This document shows positions 20,640 through 32,561 of a stretch of DNA of 64,000 nt, piece by piece. The notes below the pieces were generated by a model. The model ran no database searches and had not been told where the DNA came from. It saw nothing but the letters and a program-made list of their open reading frames with translations. Numbering within the stretch: position 1 is the first letter of the stretch; every line of letters begins with the position of its first letter. The DNA is taken from the NCBI GenBank assembly GCA_002104905.1, contig MCFE01000002.1, positions 1 to 64,000 on the forward strand, read 5' to 3'. Both the position numbers and the translations under genes were made by a program. This stretch comes from Basidiobolus meristosporus CBS 931.73. Its lineage: Eukaryota; Basidiobolomycota; Basidiobolomycetes; Basidiobolales; Basidiobolaceae.

Positions 20640-22213
20640 TTATCGGAGCATACTAGTGATGCTAGAGTCGGAGGAGCTCTGTCAAATATCCAGTTAGTAA
20701 CGGAGTCAGGACAAACGGTGTTATAAGATATGACTTACCCTTGAATGGAATATGCCCTTAATTTTGGCTACTCTATCATCGGCATTATCGGTGCTTGCTG
20801 CCAATGAACTGAGCATTTGTTCTAGCTCAACAACATCAATACTAGCATCGGATCTACAGTCCGAAGAGAGTGGGGTTGACGATCGGGATACCAGAGAGAA
20901 GGAATATTCTGATTCGAACGAAAAGGAGGAGTAAGACAGTCCCGACTGCAAATCCCAAGGATCATGACTAGTAAAGCGACGAATGTATTGCCTGAAGTAA
21001 AATCCCAGAGTAGACAGTCGAGTCTCGATCTCATCCTCAGCCTCTGGGTAACGCAATTTGAAATCACGAAGTCGGCTGATACCATCACGAATGGTCCCTG
21101 GATTACGAATAAGGTTGAAGATCAGATCCAAATCCGAAACCGAGTCAATTTGAATCCGAAGTCCATCACTTTGAGGATACTCGTAGATTGGTAACACGGC
21201 CTCTTGGCTAACGGAGAGTGATGATACGAAGTCTTCCGAAATCTCTTCACCCTCGGTTTGAGTCAATACGTTGACTTGATTCAAAAGGGAGATCATATTT
21301 TTATACACCGTGCTCTTCTCTGTACTTGTGAGCGGAATCAGCGGAGCGAACTCTTGGTCAGACATCACATTGTGAAGTACTCTGGGAATGGCCATTACCA
21401 CCCGCACAGGGTCGATACCTAATGCACTCTTCATACTTTTATCGGAAGCCAGACCAGAGAGGTATCGCTCAAAAAAGCACTGTACATCCATAAGCAGCTC
21501 GTTGATATTGACTTGACTGTATGCAATATCGGCTTGAAGGGACTTTTTGGCACGAATAATCAGTTTGCGAATTAAGCCACAGGAATGGTAAGGCTGAGCT
21601 ACTGCTTCACGAGTTAAGAAGTATCTTTCTGTGATACTCTTGCCATAAAGATGGATCAACACTCTAAAAACATAACGAGTTCAATACATGGCAGAGCAAG
21701 GAAGTGCGGGTTTACCTACTTGTAGATGACGTTCGGATTAGCATTTTTAGTGATCTTCTGGAACACAAAATCGAGCGAATCTCCCAATGTATATTTATCG
21801 CTGGTGGGGAGGTCCTTGGCGAGCATATCCAAATTGTAAGGTATCAACCGTTCAAAGAGAGATCTCAGTGTCTCGTACTGTAACTCCATAACCAAAGACT
21901 TGCACGAGCATATTTTCAACAAGCTTAGTAGCAAATGCTTTATCTGCGAAGGTGTAAAGGGATCCTGCTCAGCTTGCTCTAGCACTAGCGTTAGCTTCAG
22001 AGTAATAGAGCTTGCAAGGTTATTGACGAAGGGTATCAGATTGTTGGCATTTTTTTCGGCCAAGTTGAATATAAGTTTGGACGCCCGGATAGTCTCCTTG
22101 GTATCTCCTCTCAAAATTACCCCAGCAAGGAGTTCTTTCCTCAAGGGTAAAGGTCCAAGAACCTCTCGCTGATTGCCAAAAGACACCACTCTACTGTAGT
22201 GTGATACCAACAT
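20640..22213 (-). CDS. XMAP215/Dis1/Stu2-family C-terminal region, without TOG domains
   Basis: Three exons, 21720-22213, 20739-21663 and 20640-20678, giving 485 residues. The last exon is supported by a GTAAGT donor and by a TACTAAC branch with a CAG acceptor. The protein matches the C-terminal third of CKAP5/ch-TOG in order. A helical region includes VNINELLMDVQCFFERYL, then a basic stretch. The LIFNLIRNPGTIRDGISRLR...GFYFRQYIRR segment is characteristic of the family's C-terminal domain, and a final short helix contains ELEQMLSSLA. Family members are microtubule polymerases whose N-terminal TOG domains bind tubulin. None is present here: the frame starts at 22213, and no minus-strand exon follows for 600 bp upstream. 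Either a TOG-less paralogue, a truncated gene, or a start missed upstream. Confidence 0.75.
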
Positions 22214-22833
22214 AAATCGACTCCGTATCTACCCTTATGTTGAGTTAAGTCAGGTTTGTGAGGGACAGAAGCCTTGATTATATATGAAGGAACAGTGAAA
22301 AAATTCGAGACGCCAAATTTACAGTTACTATTCAGAGAGTTGGGGTAGAGAAGAGGGCAGTTCCAACAACAAGAGGACTTTAAGCGATTAAAAGGATTAG
22401 GCAGGGCTGTAGTTTTAAAGGATGTTAAGTTATGCCCGATGCAAACGCACCGAGATGTTGATTAAATGGAGCATTAAACAAGGACCCCACTGCTCAATAT
22501 ATACGGACTGCAAGCTGGTGTAGAGTGGTACTTTTGCATGTATGCAGCTTTTGTGTATCAACAAGAATTGGAGGCAACTCGTGATGCATCTAAAATTACC
22601 GATTATTTTCTACAATCGAACAACCAATCTGATGAACACAAAATACAGCCTGATCATAAATGACATATCTCATCGGTCAAGTCAAAAAGCTGAAACACCC
22701 TCGTACTCCCTAATTAGAGGCGCCGCACCTTACATCAAAACGAAAAGCAATAATGAAGCATCCATATTGAAAACATATATTGAATGCAGGTAAATACTGG
22801 TACTAGCCATTTCGCCAGCCATGGGATTCTTGT
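22214..22833. other. Intergenic, no gene recognised
   Basis: The 620 bp upstream of the XMAP215-like start. It was examined for TOG-encoding exons on the minus strand and none was found. It presumably holds the promoter. Confidence 0.5.
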
Positions 22834-23379
22834 TCATGCAGGATGACTCACACACAATAGGCATCGAAATGGTAGGGTGTTGGTTGAGCCAAATTGTGTC
22901 TCAGGCAAATCAAATACGTAGGTGTTTCTGAAATGCCAATGCACTATCTCTAGAAGAGATTTGGTCAAGAAATATGTCAATAATAGCCATGATGACAATG
23001 CAAGCGACAAGGACCAACCTACCTTGTTCAATATAATCAACCGAGGCACCCGTAAGGTAGCTTCCTCCGCTTTAATTCGGGATCTATTTAGGCTCAAAAA
23101 CGTGAACTCTGGATTAGGGATGCACCTTGCATCTATGTAATTTACACCATTTTCATCTGGACGGGGTCGAGCAGATTGATCACATCGCATGGATCCACTG
23201 TTAATGTAACTATCCGAGATGGCCTTGCAATCGGCAACCTCATCCGAAATATTGCCACCCAATGGCCCTTCTCCCCACGTTTTATAATATGGAAGCCAAG
23301 ATGGTATTCGACATACTAAGAATGGAAAGCCATGACGATGTATGCTTCGACATTTATCTGGTCGACCACATTCGTGCAT
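22834..23379 (-). CDS. Hypothetical ORF with one hydrophobic segment
   Basis: An ATG-started frame of 181 codons, long for chance in this base composition but not conclusive. The first 60 residues are Cys- and Gly-containing, and one hydrophobic stretch (about 120-142, WSLSLALSSWLLLTYFL) could be a membrane segment. There is no signal peptide at the start, no known domain and no splice-supported partner exon. It sits just downstream of the desaturase gene on the same strand. It may be a small membrane protein, a decayed gene, or noise. Confidence 0.22.
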   Translation of the reverse strand: MHECGRPDKCRSIHRHGFPFLVCRIPSWLPYYKTWGEGPLGGNISDEVADCKAISDSYINSGSMRCDQSARPRPDENGVNYIDARCIPNPEFTFLSLNRSRIKAEEATLRVPRLIILNKVGWSLSLALSSWLLLTYFLTKSLLEIVHWHFRNTYVFDLPETQFGSTNTLPFRCLLCVSHPA

Positions 23380-23695
23380 GCAGCACCCATAGATGGAAAC
23401 TGGACTGGTTGCCTCACCTCGTGAAGTGATTCCAGCCTATTAATCAATACAGTGGCCTCATTTCCAATCATGTCGACTTGGCCATATCTGGTTTGTGAAA
23501 ATATTGGACGTTTACAAACTACGGTTCTATACATTTATGAATGCGTTGCTTTCTGTTGCTAGTAATTCTGTACTTAGGAGGATAAATGTTGGAGGAGGGA
23601 GACATAGAATGACATAGTTGCAGTGATAGGATTGCTTGGAATCTCCCCAGATAGATGTGTCAAGGATATTGAAATCAGTTTCAGAAAGTACGATT

Positions 23696-24914
23696 CTAAT
23701 TCTTGAAGAAAAGGACGTCACCCTCGTCCTCAACGAATCGGCATTTGGTCCAGCTGTGCCACAATGCTTGCATCAAAGGTCTATTATCGAAGTAATAGTA
23801 GTCACCAAGAACTTTCTTGATCGCTTCGGTAGCCTCCTCAGCATGGTAATGGGGCATTTGGGAGAACAAATGGTGGGCGACGTGGGTGTCAGCAATATGG
23901 TGGAAAGCGGCGTTGAGAATAAATCCGTAATCACGATCAATGGTAGCCAGAGCACCACGTACGAAGTTCCACTCGTTATTGCGATAATGAGGGAGTAATG
24001 GGTCAGTGTGTTGCAAGAAGGTAATCAATACAAGCCAGAAGTTGACCCATAGGTATGGGATAATGTAAAACTTCACCACAGCCATGCTTCCATACACCTG
24101 CCCAGCGTAGAACAAAGCCCCGATTGTGGCGAAGATACCCAACACAGAAGCAATGATTTGTCCCTTGTCTTTCTCATCGAAGATGGGAGACCAGTGGTGG
24201 AAGTGGGAGGTCCATTGCTTGTAGTCTTGTCCAGAGGCATTCCACAAGAGATAGGCAGGCCATCCAAAGGTTAACATGATGAATATCCATGCCAGATCCA
24301 TCAAGGGAGCAGCCATGATGGCAGAATCATCATGATCCTCCTCATCTTTCTTGGAGTCCAGGCCTAGTTCGCTACGGGTAGAAGGAACAAAGACTTGATC
24401 TCTGGTCATGTGTCCAGTAGCCTTATGATGCTTAGAGTGACTGATTCTCCAGGAATGATAGGGGACAAGCAGGGCACTGTGAAGAATAAGGCCAACAGTG
24501 TTGTTGATGGTTCTAGAAGGAGAGAAGGCTTGGTGGCCACTAAATAAATTCGAAGTATCAGCATATGTTTAAAGGAAAATATCAAATGACAGCATCTTAC
24601 CACTCGTGGGCAAGAACCCACACACCAGTACCGACGATTCCCTGAAGGAACCAATACACTGGCCAAGCAATGTAGCGGAGGGTAGTGGGTAGAGAGTCGA
24701 TGTAAGTAGCAACATAGAACAACGCAGAGATCAGCGCTAAATCCACGGCGACGTACATGAAAGATCTAAAGGTATCCCTTTCAAAACAGTGATTTGGAAC
24801 GGCATCACGCAACTCCTTGATGGTGAAATTGGGTGGTTGGAAAGTCTTTTGTTGCTTTTCCTTTAGTTCCGCATCACCATTCACTCTCCTCTTGAGGCCC
24901 ACATCGTTAACCAT
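23696..24914 (-). CDS. FAD2: Oleate delta-12 fatty acid desaturase
   Basis: Two exons, 24601-24914 and 23696-24539, giving 385 residues. It is a membrane-bound di-iron desaturase of the ER that inserts the second double bond of linoleate using cytochrome b5 electrons. The three histidine boxes are visible: HECGH (103-107, completed across the intron), HSKHH (139-143) and HVAHH (324-328). Hydrophobic spans lie at about 53-100 and 182-280. The first box H-E-C-G-H and third box H-V-A-H-H are the delta-12 type; an omega-3 desaturase is the main alternative and cannot be fully excluded. The ATG at 24914 gives an N-terminus of normal length. Confidence 0.93.
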
Positions 24915-24958
24915 TTTGGTGTATTGGAAAAAAGAACCAAGGATGATTAACCCACTTG

Positions 24959-24972
24959 GTGTGTGTGTGTGT
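24959..24972. repeat. GT dinucleotide microsatellite
   Basis: About seven GT units lie 45 bp upstream of the desaturase start, in its presumed 5' UTR or promoter (CA repeats on the coding strand). Length polymorphism there could affect expression; this is only inference. Confidence 0.6.
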
Positions 24973-26389
24973 TGAATATAAGGAGATGCTGCTCGCTTTA
25001 AAACGCCTTGAAAGCCGTGAAAAAAAGTCTGGTGAGCCAGGGTATTTCCATATTGGGTAATCAAATTTAGGCTGATACGGAATAGTCAAGAGAGAGTATT
25101 GAATGAAATATATTGATAGAATGGCGGGGAGGGATTGGGGTTGTAGTGGCCAAGGTTCATTGATTCATCTTTGTAACTGAGAGTTCACTGGTGTTTAGAT
25201 CATTATCATAATCTATTTATTTGAATCAATTGAGATAAAGTGAAACTCCTTTCGTTCCGGCTAGATTTGGGGGGAAATTCTGATTGAATGGGAAGCAGGT
25301 AAAATAAACCGGGTATATTTTGGGAAATATTAGGGAGGAATCGCAACATGTTGGAGAAGATAGAAAACAGTCACGACGGGGCTCCCAAACGAGCAATCGG
25401 GTTTACAAAAAGACTCAATTGGAATAATCCTGATACGATCTTATTGTACACTTGGCCTGGACATATGCCGGCATAAGAGCATATGAGATGTGTGTTTCAG
25501 TACTAAGAACCACTACCAGGGATGTTGCATCCACTCTTTTTTAATTCCACTCAGGATTCGTCAGGGGCCGTGTATCGTCCACCAATGCTAAAAAGCCAAG
25601 TGGAAGGTAGCCTAAATTGGAACACTCATCAAATAATAAGCTTCACAATGGAGGGAGATGATTGAACGATGGCCGACATGTGAGTGCACAAAGATGAAAA
25701 TTTCACACACAATTGATAAGCTTTCTGAGCAGCATTTGGAATCAATTATTTGGTTTGGTGGAACTCGTGTTGGTATAACCTTACTCGATGATGTGGGTTA
25801 AAAATTTGAATGGGTGGCCTCGGGACCATCAAATTTTCTATCAACTTGGCAAGTTTCTATTGATCAAGGTTTCACAGATAAGAGCAGTAGTCGTTCTATT
25901 GTGCTAATCATGTACTGTAATGAGTTCCGCTGTGGAACTGAGTACATGAATTGAATGTACTTTAACCTCGTAGTGTGTGGCAAACCCCACTCAACGAGCT
26001 TTGGAGTTTTGTATGAGCTCCATAAAGATATCCGAAGTGTCACTACAGCGGATTAATTCTTCTTGAAGAGTTATCAAAAGCGGGGCCTACAATGATCCCC
26101 TACTAACCTTGCCTTTACTTCGACATTAGGAGTAAGTTGGGAATGTATTGAGAATGATAGGGCTTTATTGAAATAAATAAGAATCATTAATGGACAGGAG
26201 GCCTGGGTCGGTTGCGTTTAGTTCAGATAGGTAAACACTTTCATTGTAGAATATTTGTCAGATATATCAAGAGGATGTACAACAGAATCACTATGCTATT
26301 AACAATGCTGATCTCAATTAACCTAAAAATGGTCTGCACGCTGGGATGAGCGGCAGATATAGCTCATGGGACTGATAGACGGCGAGTGT
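24973..26389. other. Desaturase upstream region, no gene recognised
   Basis: About 1.4 kb of AT-rich sequence between the desaturase start and the 3' end of the FAS1 gene. No frame, RNA gene or repeat is supported; the desaturase promoter must lie in the left part. Confidence 0.5.
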
Positions 26390-27769
26390 CTAATATCTTT
26401 GTTCTCTGTCAAACTCATGCCACTGAAGTTGGGGAAGAATCAAATCTGGTGGAAGCAACACTCGATCAATCACATGAATCACCCCATTTTCAGCAATCCC
26501 GTCAGCAATAATAACACGTGCTTGACGGTTAATAGTGATATCTATACTGCTCTTGTAGTCCGTTAAGATCCGAAGAGAAAGTCTTTCTCCATGAACCCAT
26601 GATGGGTAGTCGACGGTATAAACATCGTAAGGCTCATCTACGTAGCCAGCATTTTTCACGGTCCGGTTGGACCGATCCAATCTTTCACCATCTACAGTGC
26701 CAATGGATTTTCCTGCTTGCGAAGAGGACTTGGACTCTTCCTTACCCCGGCGATCATGTCTATATGGACGGTCGGTTAGATCCGTGTCCCAGTCACGATT
26801 GCCATTATTTCCTCGGTGATTAGGCAGGCGATCGTTGAAACCATCATCTTGACGTGGTCTACTTTCACGGGCATCCCTGTCGTCTGCTGGTAGTTTCAAA
26901 TCACCAGCATAAATAAGCTCGGGGGAAATATGGTTGAGCAGTACGAAGCGAAGGTCTTTGCGGCCCTCAGGAGAGAGGAGATAATCCAAAGCTGCATGAC
27001 CCAGACTCTTGAATGCAAAGTTATTCGGGACGAAAACGGTCAATCCGGGCTCATTAAATTCCTTTTCGAGGCCTGAGGTTTCAATGGCTTTTAAGAAGAT
27101 TGAAAACTCGGAGTATCTGTTCAATTGGGTTAAAATGTTCTTGGGGAGGTTGATCACGTCTCTAATCACATGGACGATTCCATTCTTAGCCTCGATGTTG
27201 GCCTCGCTGACTTTGATCCCGTTGTTCAAGTAAAGTCGGCTCCCTTTACGTTCAATCAAGATTCGTTGTGGCTCATTGAGTAGCTTGGGTGTGACGTATG
27301 ATGTAGCGACTGCATCGCTTCCCTGAATGTCCTCCTCATCAATAATGTCCGGAATGATATGATAGTTCAGGACTTTCTGCAGCTCGTCAGGGGGTAGTTC
27401 GTACCGTTCAGTAAACTCAGCAAAAGCGTCGTCAGTTGGCGCAAAGATGGTAAGCTAAACAGACAAATCTTAGTAATCACGGCGAGAGAGGCCAATCATT
27501 CGTATACTAACCGGATTACGGGGGTTACTAAGATCATTCTGCAAGTTGCCGCTTGACGACGATAAGGTCTTCAGAAATCTAGAGAAACGTCCGTCAAGTT
27601 CCAAAACCTCGAAAACCGAGCTGGCCTTGTTATATCCCCTTGTTTGTTTTAATGTTTCTTCCTCGTTGACAATATTTCCATTATTGGTCGCTGAGGTAGA
27701 GGCAACAGGTTCTTCTTTATCTTGTTCACGGCCCACAGGGCCATCAAAGAGTGCACGGGATAGCGACAT
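26390..27769 (-). CDS. Fasciclin (FAS1)-domain protein, two domains
   Basis: Two exons, 27512-27769 and 26390-27454, giving 440 residues; the intron is supported by a TACTAA branch site and a TTTAG acceptor. Two FAS1 domains are seen. The first (about 50-180) contains LTIFAPTDDAF and a closing VIRDVI-type segment. The second (about 190-425) contains LTVFVPNNFAF, FVLLNHI and NGVIHVIDRVLLPP, and is split by a charged, Arg/Asp-rich insertion of about 90 residues (about 255-345). FAS1 domains mediate adhesion and are normally extracellular or vacuolar. The predicted start MSLSRALFDG lacks a clear signal peptide, and no upstream in-frame ATG exists. A TATA box at 27836-27842 supports this start. 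Topology is therefore uncertain. Confidence 0.83.
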
Positions 27770-27835
27770 GCTGGACCTTGGTGAGAGGAGGAGTATGAGA
27801 GTGTGGTGTGATGAATACTTGGTTAAATACTCTGG

Positions 27836-27842
27836 TTTTATA
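27836..27842 (-). promoter_or_regulatory. TATA box of the FAS1 gene
   Basis: TATAAAA on the minus strand, 67 bp upstream of the ATG at 27769, leaving room for a 5' UTR of about 35-40 nt. Confidence 0.5.
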
Positions 27843-28249
27843 TGGCTTCGTCATCCACTGGAAATCGATCACAAAGATTTGGCAAGAATTCATGGTCATG
27901 AGGAAGTGAATCTAAGCCACCATTTACAATATTAAGGAGAATATAGTATAGATGTGCGCAATGGCAAGAGTGCCGCTTGGGTGGCTTGTACTCTTGGAAA
28001 CAACAGGTCTTAAACGATGGTAACGAACCAGCAATTCACATGCTCAAATTGAATAGAATTCGTATAATTTTCCAGTTTAATTAATTGAAATTGAATCACT
28101 AGTGACAGTAGATTGGCCATGGCAAAATTCGTATGTACCAAGCTTTTGCACGGGAAATGATATTCTAAGGTGTAATGGAGATGCTTAAGGTCAAGCATAT
28201 GAATTTACAGTAAATGAAGGCTGCTGGATTTAGATACTACTTGACCCAT
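27843..28249. other. Intergenic, no gene recognised
   Basis: Short gap between the FAS1 promoter and the helicase 3' end. Nothing else is supported. Confidence 0.45.
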
Positions 28250-29984
28250 TTATATCTTTAGGTTACCCTTCTTAATCTTTTTGCGGAATGTACGGTTTCT
28301 GCTGAAGTGTTGAGATAGAGACCCTTTGGTGCTGGTGCTCTCATCAAGGTTACCATTGGCACTCTCGCTATCTATATCTAGCGCGGTATTGCCTTGGGAA
28401 GCAGCCTCGATTACTTTAGCCATGTCTGTATCGTCTTGTGTAATCAAGTTGATGACTTATTTAAAAAGTTAGTTCCGTTTCCATTCCAATAGACAAAATG
28501 AAATACTCAACTCACCTTTACCAGGCTTCCCAGCTCTCGCGGTACGACCTGAACGATGCAAATAATTCAATACGTTCGTGGCAAAGTCAGTTTGAATCAC
28601 AGTGTGCACATCAGGAATATCAAGGCCTCTAGCAAGTAAATCGGTGCAAAACAAAACGGAGATTCCCTTGTCAGTGGCGGGTTTGGTTAGCTCTTTCAAG
28701 ATTTCCTCACGCTCAACTCGATTCACATTTTTGTGAACTTTCATACAATTAATTTGTTTCGTGCTGATGTTGTTTTTGGCTAGAGCACCTGAAACATAGG
28801 AGTGATATTCATCAACATTGCTGATATTGTTCCCAAAGATGATGATTCTTCCACCCATAGATTGCTCTTTGTATTGCTCCATGATCAGTTCCAAGGTGCG
28901 TTGTGATTTGTTTTGTAATTCGTTTCCCAAGTTGCTATCGATCTTTAAAAATCTCTCTTCTAACTGCGGAACAGTTCTATGTAATCCGTGAGTGCTGATG
29001 GTAATGGCGTTAGGGAACTTCTTATTCAGGCTACCACGTAGCGACTTTCGATTAGTGACTGGTGGCAAGGTGGCACCCAAGAAAACAAACTGCCGGTTAG
29101 AAGGTTGGTAGTTTTCGACATCCTGACCAATAAGATCCTTGGGCAACCCAATTTCTGAATCCCAATTTGCCTCTGAGTGCCCTTCAGAAGCGGTATGAAT
29201 CTTGCGATTTCTCAAAAACGAAAGCAACTGCTGAGTAGATCCGCTAAAGCTTTCCGAAAACAGCATATCGACCTCGTCAAAAATAACATATCTAGTTCTT
29301 TCCAGTAGTTTCTCCAAATCATCCAATTTTGACACCTTTTTAGTCATGATTGAGCCTGGGGTAGTTACTAGGATCTGCGCCTCATTTTTGTCCACACCAA
29401 CTTGCGATTGTGGATTCAATACTGTACGGATATTCATATCAGGGTCGATGATTTGATTTAATACTGAGGCTACTTGCCATACCAATTCTTTTGATGGTAC
29501 TAATGCTAAGGCAACCGGTGCGACTACCTTTGGAGGAGCGTATAAATTATTTTCCAAAATATTGGAAACAATGGGTATCAAATAGCCTAAAAGATGTTCA
29601 GTTATTACATGCCGCGGATAGGGTTAAAGGAGAAAAACTCACTTAATGTCTTTCCAGAGCCAGTTTCTGCAGTGAATATGACATTAGCTCCGCTGTTAAG
29701 GGCAGGGATGGCCTTAAGAGCAGACATATTAGTATTATGAAAGTAATTTAGAAATACACAAAGCTGACCTTTTTCTGAATTTCTAACGGGGAATTGAACC
29801 CACTTTTCTTCAGATTATCTATCAGACGTGGATGAACCCCGAGCTTTCTCCACTCATCCGAGCTCATTGAGCGAATATGTGTTGTTTGAAATAGACTAGC
29901 GCTACGAAAGGGAGCCCTACGGGAGTAGCCAAACGCCTGTTGCGCATAGTGCGACTTGAATGTTTTTAGGAAAACGGAGTTCAT
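28250..29984 (-). CDS. Mitochondrial-type DEAD-box RNA helicase
   Basis: Four exons, 29769-29984, 29643-29712, 28516-29586 and 28250-28455, giving 520 residues. The N-terminus is Arg/Ser/Phe-rich without acidic residues for about 40 positions, as in a mitochondrial presequence. Motifs in order: Q motif region GFNSPLEIQ (62-70), Walker A AETGSGKT (87-94), motif Ia PSKELVWQV, TPGS, motif II DEVD (199-202), GAT, ARGLDIP and HRSGRTARAG. Length and presequence resemble yeast Mrh4 or human DDX28, which act in mitochondrial large-subunit assembly, but orthology is not proven. Motif II has Val for the third residue (DEVD instead of DEAD), an uncommon change. The C-terminal tail is basic (FRKKIKKGN), suiting RNA binding. 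Confidence 0.88.
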
Positions 29985-30254
29985 TGAGGAAAAGCGAAAA
30001 GGTCCATGTTACTTGAATTTTAATCAAAATTTTCTTTTTTGGCATTTATCAGAATTCTCGTTTATCGGAGTGCCATTGGTTTATGTCCCCTGCTAGCTAA
30101 ATCCATTTCGAACTCAGCAACTCTATTTGATATTGCCATTGAATGATTTTATTAATTTTGCACCCGATTTCAATAGCTTTCGGAACTGTACTCAAAGTTT
30201 CGACACCATGTGGAGAATATATGCAATAGTCGATAGTAGTCTCTGGATCAGTGA

Positions 30255-31223
30255 TTATACTAGGTCGATATCACTTGATTGTAAATGTGCGTTATATCCC
30301 TTGGGCAATAATATTCGACATGTAAGGCTATTATGCCATTCACCTAGAACACAATATATCGCACATGCGCGGGGTAAAAGACACAGAGAGAATGGAATGC
30401 ACAGCATGAATATTGTCAGTACTACTACGAACAGGACGATCGATAGGGCGAGCTTTAGGAATAGGAAGTACACTATACTCCCCCAAGTTAAATGGTCAGT
30501 GATCAACTCCTTCAGAAACGCCACTGAGATGCTTATGGATTGGTTGCGTCGTGGGGTGAGTACTGGAGGTAGATATCTTTGTGATTGTGCATCACATAAA
30601 AGATTCTGGGCCGCCAGCTCTACGAATGCTAGCACACTGTTTGCAATGAGCGGTTTGAGTAAAACGCACCAACCCAAGGGGTTTTTACAGCCTAATGTCT
30701 TATAACAGTAAATCACTTACCGATAGCTCCAAGCAGCCAAATAGAAATAAACGAATGCAACTGGGGGGAAGATCAAAGTAGCAAACGCGAACACAAAGGT
30801 AACGCTCACCCATATAAACGCGAATAAGGACAATGGAAAGCTAACAAGTAGCAAATAAATAAAGCATGACCAAGCGTGTCTGTTTAGACACCTCTTCCAA
30901 TAGTGGTTTTCTTGCCGCCTTGGCTCTATTGATGGTGAAATAACATGGGAGGCTACAGGGACTGAGAGTACAAGCTCAGCTGATTGCTCGTGATATGTGA
31001 CGGTTGAGCTAGAGGGTGCAACATCAGATGTTGGCTCTGGATGTAAGCTGTATTCAGGAGGAACGTCGCTGTGAACCTCCAAGTCGAGAGGTTTAACTTT
31101 GGGATCTGTACCAGAATCCATTTGTACAGTTTTTGTGGCGATTTCCTGAAGAACCATGCACTCTTTTATAGCAGTTGGCTGAGGATTGACCAATGAAGAG
31201 AAATCGTAAAACCAGTAGAGCAT
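30255..31223 (-). CDS. Multi-pass membrane protein resembling the bacterial 'Sensor' domain
   Basis: Two exons, 30721-31223 and 30255-30636, giving 294 residues; the 84-nt intron has a GTAAGT donor. The first 110 residues are polar and probably cytosolic. Two related membrane halves follow: a tryptophan-led pair of hydrophobic spans (about 118-165, starting WSCFIYLLLVSFPLSLF) and a second pair (about 225-275, starting WGSIVYFLFL). The repeated W-x4-YLLL-x5-L pattern in two halves resembles the putative sensor domain seen in bacterial membrane kinases and in some fungal proteins. No kinase or other output domain is attached. Function unknown; ATGs further in (about codons 23 and 35) are alternative starts. 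Confidence 0.65.
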
Positions 31224-32561
31224 CTTTTGGGATGCTGAATTCCCGCATTGCTATTTGTATAGCTAATTCGGGCCTGGACAGGTTTAGTGTACGGTGTGTA
31301 GTTTACAATTGGATTGTGAGATAAGAAAACAATTGATCACACGAGTCCAGGATCTCTAAGCTGCGGACTTGGTCATGGATTTCAAGAGAAAGTACCATGG
31401 TGCAAATTAACATTAGGCTAACCATATAGTTATATGTCAGAAGTTTCGGAGATGAGTCCCATCTAGGTTTGGCTTGACCAAATTCACTACCAATCCAAAT
31501 ACCGGCTGGCAAGTGACGTGCCTCGATTATTCAACCGTCACTTAAGTTGGTAAGAATACAACATACAGCGCATAGTACAATAGCCAAGACTCACCCAAAA
31601 CTTTTATTTTCGGCTAGGAAACAGGTTGGCTTTATCATTGGCGTCACCATCAAATGTCAATATGACCAATTTCTATGACCAGGAGTTCTCCATATTGCCG
31701 CCAAGACGATCGTAATGTATGCCGTCCTACTCGCTTCAAGATTTCACATCATGTTTAGTTTCGCCAAGCATTTGCAACTAACGATACAATCTCCGGTGAT
31801 CGTCCGTTTGGCTTCTTGGCTGCATTTTTGATGTATGCAATGTAGTGGGCATTGGCATTAACATTAAATCCAGATGCTACCCCAGACCTTGATTGGATCC
31901 AACTTGTGGATGTAACCGTAACTCAATGGCTAATATTGTTCAATGAGAATCGATGTGAGGGCAGCCCAAGCAATCTTATTATATATTGGGATTTTAAGAT
32001 GTATTACGGAATGAATGATCAGTATTTAAGTGCCAGGGACATACCCAATAGAGTCAATGTGCTACTGCTTGCATAGATTTTGATTGGCGAACAATGAATT
32101 TGGAGTCTGGTTGATTTACTTTTGTTGGATATTGATGGGCACAATCTAGCGGCAGTCGCCTCATACTTCGTAAAGAAGGCATTGGGTGTCTAATGGTGCC
32201 AGGATAGACCCATTCATAGACTAATAGTTATCGTAATGATCTTTGCGTACAAGATGATTGAGAGGCACTATAATTGAATATCCCTTCCACTTGTTTCTGT
32301 GTAAACGTACCCAGAGATACCTTATTGCACCCTTCTTTGGTCCTCACACCAGCAAAGCTTTTATCGCTTACGTATTGTATAGTCAATCATGCTAAACATT
32401 GTAACTTCTCATTTGACCCAAACAAACCTCCATACGAATATGGTTTAAGATAGACAACAAACTCATATCAGCTCAAAAGACTATGCCTATTTGGAACTTG
32501 AAGAATACCTAACATTATATGCCTACGCATAGGGTATAGATACAAGTATATGTAGTTCGAT
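31224..32561. other. Intergenic, no gene recognised
   Basis: About 1.3 kb. Short frames only, without motifs or splice support. The left end is the upstream region of the membrane protein gene. Confidence 0.45.

Noticed and set aside
30127-30705. 192-codon plus-strand frame
   Set aside because: It overlaps the second exon of the membrane protein gene on the minus strand, which has hydrophobic repeats and a good splice junction; the plus frame has no motif.
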